Below, piece by piece: positions 21,635-31,080 of a DNA stretch of 64,000 nucleotides. A model generated the notes under the pieces. It worked only from the letters and a program-made list of their open reading frames with translations, did not search any database and was not told where the DNA came from. The stretch's first letter is position 1. The number at the start of each line of letters is the position of its first letter. The DNA comes from Phaeodactylum tricornutum CCAP 1055/1 (taxonomy: Eukaryota; Bacillariophyta; Bacillariophyceae; Surirellales; Neidiaceae): the NCBI RefSeq assembly GCF_000150955.2, contig NC_011671.1:682001-746000 (forward strand), read 5' to 3'. Both the position numbers and the translations under genes were made by a program.

Positions 21635-21876
21635 TTAGAGTCGTATTTGAAATCCGACTCTAAATTTAGAGTCGTTTTCGAAATCCGACTCTAAATTAGA
21701 GTCGTTTTCAAAATCCGACTCTAAATCAGAGTCGTTTTCGAAATCCGACTCTAAATCAGAGTCGTTTTCAAAATCCGACTCTAAATTAGAGTCGTTTTCA
21801 AAATCCGACTCTAAATCAGAGTCGTTTTCAAAATCCGACTCTAAATTTAGAGTCGTTTTAGAAATCCGACTCTAAT
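21635..21876. repeat. 30-bp minisatellite of near-palindromic units (8 copies)
   Basis: Eight head-to-tail copies, about 30 bp each, of the consensus TAGAGTCGTTTTCAAAATCC followed by GACTCTAAAT. Copies differ at only a few positions (TAG/CAG start, CAAA/CGAA centre). Each unit is an imperfect palindrome with the arms AGAGTCG and CGACTCT, so single-stranded copies could form hairpins. It lies upstream of the plastid protein gene at 22297. Confidence 0.95.
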
Positions 21877-22296
21877 TTTTTTCGCAAAAATAACCGTAAC
21901 GGGCAACCAGAACGCCAGCTCGGTCGCTGACATTTTACATGTTTAACGAAAACACTGAAAATGACCAAAAGTTTTTTACTAGGGACTGACATTTTGCTTT
22001 TGCGGCACGCCCCAGTGAGCTTCTCTCGTCGTCATCGTCGCTAGTTTCATCATCAGGTGCATGTACTCTAGGAGTCTGGCCCTCGCATACGTCAGTTGAT
22101 GTGATATTTTACAGTGAGTAAAATCCTGGAATCGCCTTCCGCTTGTTCTTTCAACGTTCCACCTTCTGTCTAACTGTAGAACCATGTTGCGCTCACAGGC
22201 GCGAAAAGCTTTGGCAGCGTAAGCCATTGCACACAACTTTTTTTTATTCGCCCTCGGATTCCAGTGCCCTTATTGCTGATCCTTTGGTTCGACGAC
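21877..22296. other. Intergenic region upstream of plastid protein gene
   Basis: 420 bp after the minisatellite, probably containing the promoter of the gene at 22297; no other feature recognised. Confidence 0.45.
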
Positions 22297-22968
22297 ATGA
22301 AGCTCTCCATTATTGCTCTCATTACCAGTTTAGGATGTGCTTCCGCCTTTCAGCCAGCTACTTTTGTCCGTCCGAAAACGACGGCCTTGAGCATGGGATT
22401 TGATCTCTCCGGCAACAGCTGGAAGCCGGACAGTGAGAAAATGGGCAGTACTGATACTGGAGATTACTTTCCAGAAGGCTACAACAAGGATGAAGAGGTA
22501 GCATTCTCTTCGGGAATGATGGGAAGTCAGGCGATGTTGAACAGCGAACACGATGGGCCACAATTGCCTGGTTTGGAAAACGTGGGAGCGGACGCCATCA
22601 TGATGGGAGGAATTGAGCAAAGCTCCGAGATTCCCGCAGGCATGGAATTCATTCCTTCTTCTGTTCCGGACGGCGAATACCTCATAAATGTTGCGGCGAG
22701 CTCGTCTGGAAGCGAAATGGCTGTCAGTGTTAAATCCCCATGCATGACGTTTGAAGACTTCTTCGCCGCCTTCAGTACGGATTCCCACCCTTCTTTTTCG
22801 GTGACTCCGCAGGCGGGGAGGATGGATCGCCGCAGTGGCGAGCCGACCGAGTTTAAAGTCAAGTGCGAGCCCAACGGAGCTTCGGGGGATCTCACGGGCC
22901 GCTTGGTCATCAATCTTCCAGAGGACAACTCCAAGCTTACCTACACATTTGTAGCCAAATCTTTCTAA
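22297..22968 (+). CDS. Plastid-targeted conserved protein of unknown function
   Basis: 223 residues from the ATG at 22297. The signal peptide ends in CASAFQPATF, a textbook diatom plastid motif, followed by a short transit region to about residue 40. The mature part has a Met/Gly-rich section (GDYFPEGYNKDEEVAFSSGM, then ADAIMMGGIEQSSEIPAGME) and a C-terminal region of alternating hydrophobic residues with two cysteines (KSPCMTF and KVKCEPNG), consistent with a beta-sandwich. No membrane span follows the transit peptide, so a stromal or thylakoid-associated protein is likely. I do not recognise a named family; an accessory photosystem or antenna-linked subunit is one idea without direct support. 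Confidence 0.75.
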   Translation: MKLSIIALITSLGCASAFQPATFVRPKTTALSMGFDLSGNSWKPDSEKMGSTDTGDYFPEGYNKDEEVAFSSGMMGSQAMLNSEHDGPQLPGLENVGADAIMMGGIEQSSEIPAGMEFIPSSVPDGEYLINVAASSSGSEMAVSVKSPCMTFEDFFAAFSTDSHPSFSVTPQAGRMDRRSGEPTEFKVKCEPNGASGDLTGRLVINLPEDNSKLTYTFVAKSF

Positions 22969-23173
22969 TGTTTGTCAGCTATTGAACAGGCTTTCGAAAA
23001 TGTCAAGTTAGACTATAGTTAACAGAGCGTATTGGTAGATGAATCAAGCATATTGATTGCAAAACAGGAGCAAGCCGCAGTCAACAACTGTTCCAGCACC
23101 CTTTTTGGGTAGATCAAACAATTTTCTATTGTTTTGAGGGTTGACAATTACGACAGCCACAACAGCGGTGGAA

Positions 23174-23645
23174 TTATTCAACCCCGAGACCCTTTCCACT
23201 GCGAATTTGGGCCCACCTTTGCGAATTTAAGGCGATTGGCTTGTTGGCGAAAGCGTTAGTCATTGTGTCCCTGTGTTCTTCTCCCCACGATTGGAGAATT
23301 TCGTGTTTGTTCTCGGGCCGGATACGAAGATCCTTGTAGTAGCCTAGGTTCCGAAACCCCACGCCAACCATGAATGTCAGGGCTGATCCCATGATAATCA
23401 GGATGGGGTATGTGGACGGATCGCTGAGATAGTCCTTCTTGAAATTTGCCTTGTAAATATTCTGTAGTTGATGAACACAGCCGGATGTCGATTAGAATCA
23501 ATGGCGAGATTGTTATGAGTTGGTGCAACATTTTGCATGGAGTTAGACGTACCGGGACGAAAGGTTTCGTGGGAGCTGCAGTTGAAGCGAGACGACGGCT
23601 GGCTGCGATGGCGCTGCGTTGGAGAGATGATCGAAGGGCGTTCAT
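23174..23645 (-). CDS. B12D/NDUFA4-like small mitochondrial membrane protein (2 exons)
   Basis: Exons 23645-23553 and 23461-23174 encode 126 residues; the intron (GTACGT...ACAG) is in phase 0. The N-terminus MNALRSSLQRSAIAASRRLA is a typical mitochondrial presequence: no acidic residues and several arginines and serines. It is followed by KKDYLSDPSTYPILIIMGSA, one membrane span, and NLGYYKDLRIRPENK. A short matrix segment, one span, then a tail with a D/N-x-R pattern recalls the B12D/NDUFA4 (MLRQ) family of respiratory-chain accessory subunits. That family assignment is by pattern only. It ends 205 bp from the convergent plastid-protein gene. Confidence 0.7.
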
Positions 23646-25534
23646 TGTGCTGTTTGCGGGGGCGGGGGGAATTGGTATCTCACGAGAGGGTCCTGTAAGG
23701 ATTTGTGTGCTTGAGAGGGAACAAAAGATAGCGCTGGTGTGATCTGCAAGTGTTCGCATTGACGCTATTGGTATCATCGCCTAGAGAAGCATCCCCACTT
23801 TTGCGTCAAGGTTGATTCGTGTTCGCATTTGTGTTCGTTTGGCTTTCCATATTCCGAACCGACCGAGCACGGAGCCCTCCATAGGGTTTATCGTGAAACG
23901 CCAAAATGTGAATCTTTCATGTCTGGTATAACTTGTCTGCCTGGGTGTGATTCGCTCCTCTTAAGAAGATTACCCAACCCACCTTTTAACTACAAATTCA
24001 AACTGGTTACATATTTTCAAGTCTAACTTACATTACAATATGGTTAGATACTATATGAATAATGTAACATGAATTTGACCTTCCAGTTATACATAGGCTG
24101 ATCTTGCCGGAACACTACGTCCCACCTAAAATCATCTGGTGAAACATGCAATCAACACACCGCTTTCCCTAGGACGGGTACACAAGAAAAAGTGGGTAAT
24201 GGTTTGATACCGTCGACGCCTCTCGTCAACGAGAACGGTTCACTACGGCGGCATCGGGTGGAACAGTGCCAACACAGCCGACGAGCTGTGGTTGGTGGCG
24301 GCCTCGTCATAGACGGTAAAAACCGGCTCCATCCGTGCGCGGCACCGACGAAATATTTGGCACACTAGCGGTAAGTGTCGCCTCTACTCGCCAGCGCCGC
24401 GAAGCGATCTGCATAGGTGGCGGCGGCCGGAAGCGTCATGCCCACACCCACACAAATCCCGCTCTACCTATTTTGCCCGTGATCTCTGCGCCTGTATTGA
24501 GATACTTCGAGAGTGTTGCGACATCGGCCGCCGCTTTGGCGTAATCGGTCATGGTGTGGCCATTCGCGGTCCCAAAGACCATATCGTCACTACTGAAATG
24601 GTCTGCGGATACCAGCGGTCCATAGACTCCAAAGCGATAGAGTAGCTGAGGCCGGCAAGACCATATAGCCAGCCTTGACGAGACGCTCGGACGTCTGAAC
24701 TATTACCAGTCACATTCCTCCAGCATCCATGTCGAACAACACGGCCCGACCGCATCAGGAGTCAATACATAGGTAGGGAAAATGCCGTCGTCTGTAGTGA
24801 TAGTGATTTGTTGTTGGGGTATTGCGGGATCCTCCGCAGGCGAATAAAAGTGAGTTCGCGATGCCGCAGCGTGGTCGTCCCGGGAATCACCACATCCTAA
24901 GTAGCGATTCCGATAAAGTGCCGAACGCTCCGAGTGTGGTACCAGAAGAATGGGAACAACACGTTCGAGTCAGCAGTAACTGTAAATGGACTCTGCTTGG
25001 GAGATCTCGAAAACCATACCCCGTGATCGGACGGACAAAGTAGCCGTTGGAAGTCACAACATTCTAGCCGATGTACAACGTAACAGTAAGGTAACGCGGA
25101 CACCATGCCCAGTCGTCGGTGGAATTCTCAGTCACGGAACCTTTTTACCGTTTCTCACTATCAGTCGCGCAAGACGTTCGCCTTTTTCCCACACCGAACA
25201 ATCCCAACGGAAAAAATAAAAGGTACCACCACCCGCTTCGAGGGTGAGTCTACTGAAACAGTAGACGTCCAATTTTCGAGCTTTGTTCCGCAAAAGGTAA
25301 GAAGAGCCGACACGACATCACCAGTTCGTAATTGTTCGACTACTCAGACCAAGGACTTCCGAAAAAAGGAGGAGGACCTTCACAACAAAGCGCTCGGAAG
25401 AAGGATCGAGTTTTTCAGTCTTGGAAAGTTTGGGACGTGTCGACCGTTTTGTTTTCTGTTTCTATTCTTCTCACGCTCGCTCGTTTTGTTTGGTTCAAGG
25501 TATCGTCGTTTGCAAAACCTTTTTCCTTTCCACA
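23646..25534. other. Gene-poor stretch upstream of CHMP5
   Basis: 1.9 kb with no supported gene. Between about 24180 and 25130 the base composition rises in GC and short frames on both strands look weakly protein-like, for example a minus-strand run containing IPQQQITITTDDGIFPTYVL near 24800. No frame stays open beyond 90 codons. It may be a decayed coding region of unknown origin; I cannot assign it to any element family. Confidence 0.4.
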
Positions 25535-26203
25535 ATGAAACGGGTTTTTGGAAAAAAGAAGGCCGAGGCTCCGGCGCCGTCGCTCGACGAAACATCCTCG
25601 GGGCTCAATAGCCGGATTGAATCGATGGACCAGAAGATTGAAGGCCTCGAAAGTGAGCTACGTGGTTTCAAGGACAAGATTAAAAAGACGAAAAGCCCGG
25701 CCGCCAAGAAACAGCTGCAAAAACGTGCCTTGGAGATTCTCAAACGTAAACGCATGTACGAACAGCAACGCGATACCGTCTCGGGTCAACAATTCAATAT
25801 CGATCAAACGTCGTTTGGATTGGAATCTGCAAAAGCCAGCGTCAGTACTGTCGCGGCTATGAAAGCTGCCAATAAGGAGCTCAAAAAGACTATACGGAAA
25901 GATTTGGATATTGATGATGTCGATGATCTTGCGGACGATATGGCGGAGCTCATGGAGGATTTCAACGAAATTAATGAAGCATTGGGACGCAACTTTGCGA
26001 CTCCCGACGACTTGGACGAGGCCGACCTAGACGCCGAGCTCGAAATGCTGGGAGACGAACTTGAAGAGGAGTTTGAGGCAGAGACGGCGGATGCTGCACC
26101 TAGTTATCTCTTGCCATCGACTCCGCTGGACACTCCTGGCGAGAAAACCGGAAGTTCCGCTGACGACTATGGTCTTCCTACAGCACCAATTGGTAATCAG
26201 TAG
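25535..26203 (+). CDS. CHMP5: ESCRT-III subunit CHMP5/Vps60
   Basis: 222 residues, the normal size for this family. The ATG at 25535 gives MKRVFGKKK followed by APAPSLDE, close to the conserved CHMP5 start M-x-R-x-F-G with a Pro-rich stretch. Next come basic helices (KRALEILKRKRMYEQQRDTV) and the acidic C-terminal half (DDVDDLADDMAELMEDFNEI, then TPDDLDEADLDAELEMLGDE). This basic-then-acidic layout marks SNF7-domain proteins, and the KRMYEQQRD and DLEAELDxLGDE-like motifs point to CHMP5/Vps60. It should work at endosomes in multivesicular body formation with the Vps4-Vta1 ATPase. The frame is open upstream of the ATG, but with no family similarity. Confidence 0.93.
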   Translation: MKRVFGKKKAEAPAPSLDETSSGLNSRIESMDQKIEGLESELRGFKDKIKKTKSPAAKKQLQKRALEILKRKRMYEQQRDTVSGQQFNIDQTSFGLESAKASVSTVAAMKAANKELKKTIRKDLDIDDVDDLADDMAELMEDFNEINEALGRNFATPDDLDEADLDAELEMLGDELEEEFEAETADAAPSYLLPSTPLDTPGEKTGSSADDYGLPTAPIGNQ

Positions 26204-27117
26204 CTGTGTTTTGACTATAGAATGCTGGAAAAAGCAGTTTTTTTTAATAGGATTATATGTAGGTCTGATCATCTTATTCAAGACTAGTAGCTGTAAGGAG
26301 CGTGTTGCCAATACTTTTGTAGTGGAATACAGTAAGGATATTGGTCCGCAGAGCTGTACCGCACTGACGTGAATGTGAGAGAACATAGAATGCCTTGTCG
26401 GAAAGGTTTTAGCCAACGGTAAGTCATATATTGCTTTTTGGCAGATTCGTTAGGTGATGCGGAAGAGGTGATGTCAAATTTTTGGTTGCTTGCATTATGT
26501 CGGCACTCATGAATATCGTGTTCGAGTCAAAACAGTCCTTCAGCAGTGAAAGAGAAGATCCTACTTCGTTGTGGGTAAAGCACATGACCTCAAGGACCAC
26601 CCCGAGGACACGGATTGGGTTGCCACGGTCGCGCTTTTAGTGTCGGTTTTGTTTGGTTGCTCTGACAAGATTTTGAAAGAAGTCTTCTAGATGAAGGTGA
26701 AGCTGGCAAAGTGAGACGCCAGGACACGCTAAAATTTATGGTATTGTGGTTTTGTCCTGCAGAGCAATGAACCTGAAGGGACCTTGGGGTAGGGCTATCC
26801 GACCTATGGGTAAAGAAAGATACAGGAACCTCAAAACATCGCAATTAACGCAGGCATTGTCCAATGGCCACATGTTTAGACCAGCTTAGCCTGAGAAGCT
26901 AGGTCTCTTCACGGGACATAAAGATGATGCGCTTGGTAATATTTCAGACTATATGGTGCAGCCTATAGAACGCAATGTTCCCTTTCGGATTGACTGATGT
27001 GTGACATTCGTCCCGATCGCTGCAAAAGCATTCAAGGGACGATGATTTACTTTTTTCATTGTTGAACACTAAATCAGCTCGTGAGCACACATAATCATTC
27101 TACTCGTAGCTTTCCAA
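26204..27117. other. Intergenic region between convergent CHMP5 and MCM2
   Basis: About 900 bp with no supported gene or repeat. Confidence 0.5.
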
Positions 27118-30093
27118 TCATACAACCAAATTACGGGAAACAACCCGACGACGTTCGTCCAAGACGTAGCCCGCTTCGGTAAAGGCTTCGCTTCGGCAGA
27201 ACTCGGAAACGTCGTAGATCCGTCGCTCCCGCGCCCTGGCTTCCAGCTCGTCCAGCGGCACGTCTAGCGTTTCAAGATCGTCCTCGGTCTGATTGCGTTG
27301 TCGCAAACGGATGACCTGGTACATTTGTTCCTTGCGGAACATGTCCTGCAAAATGTGCAGGAGCAGGTAAGCCCGGTCTTCTCCGGACGTAATAAACTTG
27401 GCGAACGACCGTCGGAGCGCACGTTGGACGCTAAACTTTTGCGCCATGATAAAGCTCTCCAGCATCATGCGGATACTGGCGTCCATATCATCGTCCCGAA
27501 CGTAGTCACGCAGGTGCATTTTGGCGTGAGCTTCTGACATGCGCATAATGGATTCCACGTGGCGCACCGCAATGGGCACGCCACCCGATGCGGCGGACTC
27601 TCGACGCAGCGCCACGTACAGCGACGACACTTTTTCCTGGTCCAGCGCGTTGCCACGCAGAATGGGCCGTACGTTGAAGCGGGCGTACTGAATATACTTG
27701 CGCAACAGATCTTGCCGAATGAGACCGGGGCGTTCCGCGTTGTTGTCGGCTAGGTCGCTTTCGTTCGGCACGTATTCCCGCGTGGGTACGGACCGCATGT
27801 GACTACTAGTGACGAACTGAGCGAGCCGTTCATCGGCGACCGGATCCACCACATCCTGCAATACACAAAGGCAGTCGAATCGCTGCAGAATCGGGTCCGT
27901 CAACTCCACGTTATCCGCTAAAGTATTGCTACTGTCGTAACGACCACCGATCGGGTTGGCCGCCGCAATGACGGAACACCGCGCCTGCAAACTGGTGACG
28001 ATGCCGGCTTTAGAAATGGAGATACTCTGTTGTTCCATGGCTTCATGGATTGACGTGCGATCCTGTTCGTTCATTTTGTCGAATTCGTCAATGAGGCAGA
28101 CGCCCTTGTCGGCGAGCACCAATGCCCCACCCTCGAGCGTCCATTCCCTCGTAATCGGATCCTTATGCACACTAGCGGTCAATCCCACGGCCGACGCACC
28201 CTTCCCGGTAGAGTAAACGGCCCGGGGTGCGGTCTGTTCGGCGTACTTGAGGAGCTGCGACTTGGCCGTCCCGGGGTCGCCCAACAAGAGCACGTTCACG
28301 TCGCCACGAATACGATGTTTGTCGTTGATGTTCTTGGCGACGCCACCGAACAAACTCATGGCGAGGGCCATTTTGCAATTGTCGTGGCCGTAGATACTCG
28401 GGGCGATGGACTGAACGATGCGGGCCCCAATGTTGGGATCCCGGGCGAGCTGCAGAATATCGCGAATGTCTTGTTCACTCAAATTGGAGGCGCTGGAGGC
28501 GTCTTCGCGTTTGAGAACGTGATTGGCGTGCAGAAAAGTTGAAAAGACGGGAAAACCGGATTTGAGCGTCAGTGAGGAGTCAAAGGTGTGTTCGTACACA
28601 CCGGTGACTTCGATTTCTTCCCCGGGTCGAGCGACGTCAATAAGGTCATCGGCGACGAGGACTTCTTTGGTGCGGGGGACGCGGCCGGGTGGAACCGATC
28701 CGGGTGTCTCTTGTAGATTGACACGTTGGATGTTGCGGTAGGAGGACATGGTGGGGTGCAGACGAAAGGCGGAAACTTCGCACTGCACGCATTCGCTAGG
28801 GGTATGGACGTTGGCCAAGTTGGCTCCGACGCCTTCAGTACGGAAGGGCCCCTGAATGGCCTTGCAGGAAAGGCAGGTGTAGTAGGCCATTTGCAGTTGG
28901 GGATAGACGGAGGAGCGCCGGGTAACGACACCGTGCACCTTGACGAGACAATCTAGATGCGACCGCCGCAAATCCCGGAGACTATCCAGAATGGGCACCT
29001 CCGAAATACGCACGTGAATTTCGGACTTGATGGCGTTGTAGGAGGGGAAGAGCATGAGAGTGTGGCGGGTGGCAGCTTCGTTGAGTACGAGGAGCATGTC
29101 CTTGGGAGCATCCGCCAACCAGTACGCCAGAATGGGTTCGGCGTCCATGAGATGAATGTAGGAGACCTGTAATGTGGATTTGTTGGAGGCGCACATGGTA
29201 CGGATCTTTTGTTCGTAGAGTCCGTTCCCGCGGCGGCGCCGGGATTCCGGAACGGCCGAGGGTCCCGTGTAGTGTCGCAGAAAGACCCGAAACTTGCGTT
29301 GTATTTCGCGGCGCGTCTGTTCTTGCGCAATCCACTCCCGCAGCGGCACGTCAAAGGCTTCTAGATTGACTTGATCGTCACGGTCCAAATCACCTTCCGT
29401 AATATCGTCGGCGTCGTCCGCCGCGGGTCCCCGAGTATCCGCGGCGTCGTCGTCGTCTTCGTCGCCCCGTCCGTCCTTGTGCAATTGACGACGATCAAAG
29501 GCTCCGCGACGGGCTTGTCGCGCTTCTTCGTCTTCGTCCGCCATATCGTCGAGTAGAGTGTAGAAGCCATCGTTCCTTCCGGCCTTGTCCCGATCCCGTC
29601 GGGCCAACTGTTGTTCCACCGCTCGACGGGCATCGACAGTAAGATTTTCGTAATCGCGATCGTCCAAACCTTCGGCTCCGTACGTATCCAAAGCTGGAAT
29701 AGCTTGGTAATCACGTTCGGCGTGCTCCAACAAGTCTTCCCCGTCTTCTTCCTCTTCTTCGGCGGCGGCTTGTCCCGTCACGTAGTCTACGTCGTCGTCG
29801 TCATTCTCGGCGACGACGTCGTCCACACTACGCTCGTCAGGGTCGTCGAACGCACGGTACGTTTCGTCTTCGCCCGCAAGCGCCAAGGCCGACGAGGATT
29901 CCGCTGCGGCTCGTTGTTGTTGCGATTCGCGTTGACGACGTCGTTTGGCCGCCCGAGCGGCGAGTCGCGCGGCCCGCCCATGGGAGACGCGAGCTCCGGT
30001 GTCACGATCGTCGTCCGAATCGACGAGATCGTCGTCGTCGTCGTCCGGACGAACACGACGACGACGATCGGTAGAGTCGTTGCGATCTGTCAT
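27118..30093 (-). CDS. MCM2: DNA replication licensing factor MCM2
   Basis: 991 residues, intronless. The first 250 residues are very acidic and Arg-rich, as in other MCM2 proteins, where this tail binds histones and is a target of the DDK kinase. A C-x2-C...C-x2-C zinc finger (TCLSCK and ECVQCE) lies near residues 404-435. The AAA+ domain has Walker A GDPGTAKSQ near 601, Walker B CLIDEFDKM near 668 and the arginine finger ILQRFD near 738. The winged-helix end follows, closing with FTEAGYVLDERRRVVSRNLV. MCM2 is one of the six subunits of the replicative helicase. It is divergent from the TM9SF gene across a 1-kb shared promoter region. Confidence 0.97.
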   Translation of the reverse strand: MTDRNDSTDRRRRVRPDDDDDDLVDSDDDRDTGARVSHGRAARLAARAAKRRRQRESQQQRAAAESSSALALAGEDETYRAFDDPDERSVDDVVAENDDDDVDYVTGQAAAEEEEEDGEDLLEHAERDYQAIPALDTYGAEGLDDRDYENLTVDARRAVEQQLARRDRDKAGRNDGFYTLLDDMADEDEEARQARRGAFDRRQLHKDGRGDEDDDDAADTRGPAADDADDITEGDLDRDDQVNLEAFDVPLREWIAQEQTRREIQRKFRVFLRHYTGPSAVPESRRRRGNGLYEQKIRTMCASNKSTLQVSYIHLMDAEPILAYWLADAPKDMLLVLNEAATRHTLMLFPSYNAIKSEIHVRISEVPILDSLRDLRRSHLDCLVKVHGVVTRRSSVYPQLQMAYYTCLSCKAIQGPFRTEGVGANLANVHTPSECVQCEVSAFRLHPTMSSYRNIQRVNLQETPGSVPPGRVPRTKEVLVADDLIDVARPGEEIEVTGVYEHTFDSSLTLKSGFPVFSTFLHANHVLKREDASSASNLSEQDIRDILQLARDPNIGARIVQSIAPSIYGHDNCKMALAMSLFGGVAKNINDKHRIRGDVNVLLLGDPGTAKSQLLKYAEQTAPRAVYSTGKGASAVGLTASVHKDPITREWTLEGGALVLADKGVCLIDEFDKMNEQDRTSIHEAMEQQSISISKAGIVTSLQARCSVIAAANPIGGRYDSSNTLADNVELTDPILQRFDCLCVLQDVVDPVADERLAQFVTSSHMRSVPTREYVPNESDLADNNAERPGLIRQDLLRKYIQYARFNVRPILRGNALDQEKVSSLYVALRRESAASGGVPIAVRHVESIMRMSEAHAKMHLRDYVRDDDMDASIRMMLESFIMAQKFSVQRALRRSFAKFITSGEDRAYLLLHILQDMFRKEQMYQVIRLRQRNQTEDDLETLDVPLDELEARARERRIYDVSEFCRSEAFTEAGYVLDERRRVVSRNLVV

Positions 30094-31080
30094 TGGCTAA
30101 CGAGATGAGTGTGTGTGTTGTATGCCTATGGTTTCCGATACCGATACAGATATGACCGATAGTGTTACTGTTACGGATGCTTGCTAGTCTAGTCTAGTAT
30201 TGTTATTGTTGTCGGTGGTGGTTGTGTGGGCAATGGGAACTAGAAACGCCGCAAGGTCTTACCACCAGGACGGGGACGGCCAATCATGCTCGTAAAATTT
30301 GGGCGCGTCACGCCGGGTCCACCCGAACGCGCCAGGGTGGATGCGGGACCGAACGAGTCCCAAGTGGTGCTACCCGGAGAAAGTCACAATGACCCGACCC
30401 GGAGAAAGGATTCCCTAGTCGTCGCGATCGAGACCCAGGCACAGTGGCGGGCGCGGTACGGGCTATCAAGAGTGGTGACTCCGGGATTGTATCCTACCTA
30501 TCTATCTACTGTGTGTCTCAGGATCTAGTACCGAATTGAGCCGGACTACCCTGACTATTTATACCAACGCGACACGTTCCGTTGCCTTGTTTCGAGTCGT
30601 TAGTACCCTACCTCACGCGCATTCGTGTGTATATGTGTGTGTGTGTGTGTATGCACGCGCTCTCGCCACGGCAGGAGGACGATCCACGCGACGTTAGTAC
30701 GGGAGGGTACGTTGCCGTTACCAATACTTCCGCTAGAGTTGGCAACGCAGGAATACGGTCCCTTTCGTACACAGGAACGCACACATACATACATACATAC
30801 ATACAATTACACCCGTTGTCCCTTGGGGGTTTCGAAAAACGAAAGCGTATCCGGCACTTTCGCCTCTCTCTATCCGAATACAAGAATTGTATTGTTTGTA
30901 TCGTATCGTACTCGTCGCTTGTACTTCTGACTAGATAGACCTCGACAGTTACTTTGCCTTTCTGGTACAGCACTCTCGCGCTTGCACCCGTTCCATTCCT
31001 ACTCACCATCACGGCTTCCAGTTCCCGGATCTCGCTACCCGTCCACGCGCACGTATACGTTCTCTCTCGGTCACAAAAGC
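30094..31080. promoter_or_regulatory. Intergenic promoter region with microsatellites
   Basis: About 1 kb between divergent MCM2 and TM9SF genes. It contains a (GT)n run around 30630-30650 and a (CATA)n run of about six units at 30783-30806. Open frames across these runs are repeat artefacts. Both promoters should lie here, but no element was identified. Confidence 0.55.

Noticed and set aside
29400-30093. Long frames opposite the acidic start of MCM2
   Set aside because: They arise from the GAC/GAT-rich acidic codons of MCM2 read on the other strand.
30600-30940. Frames across the GT and CATA microsatellites
   Set aside because: Open only because the repeats lack stops; no protein features.
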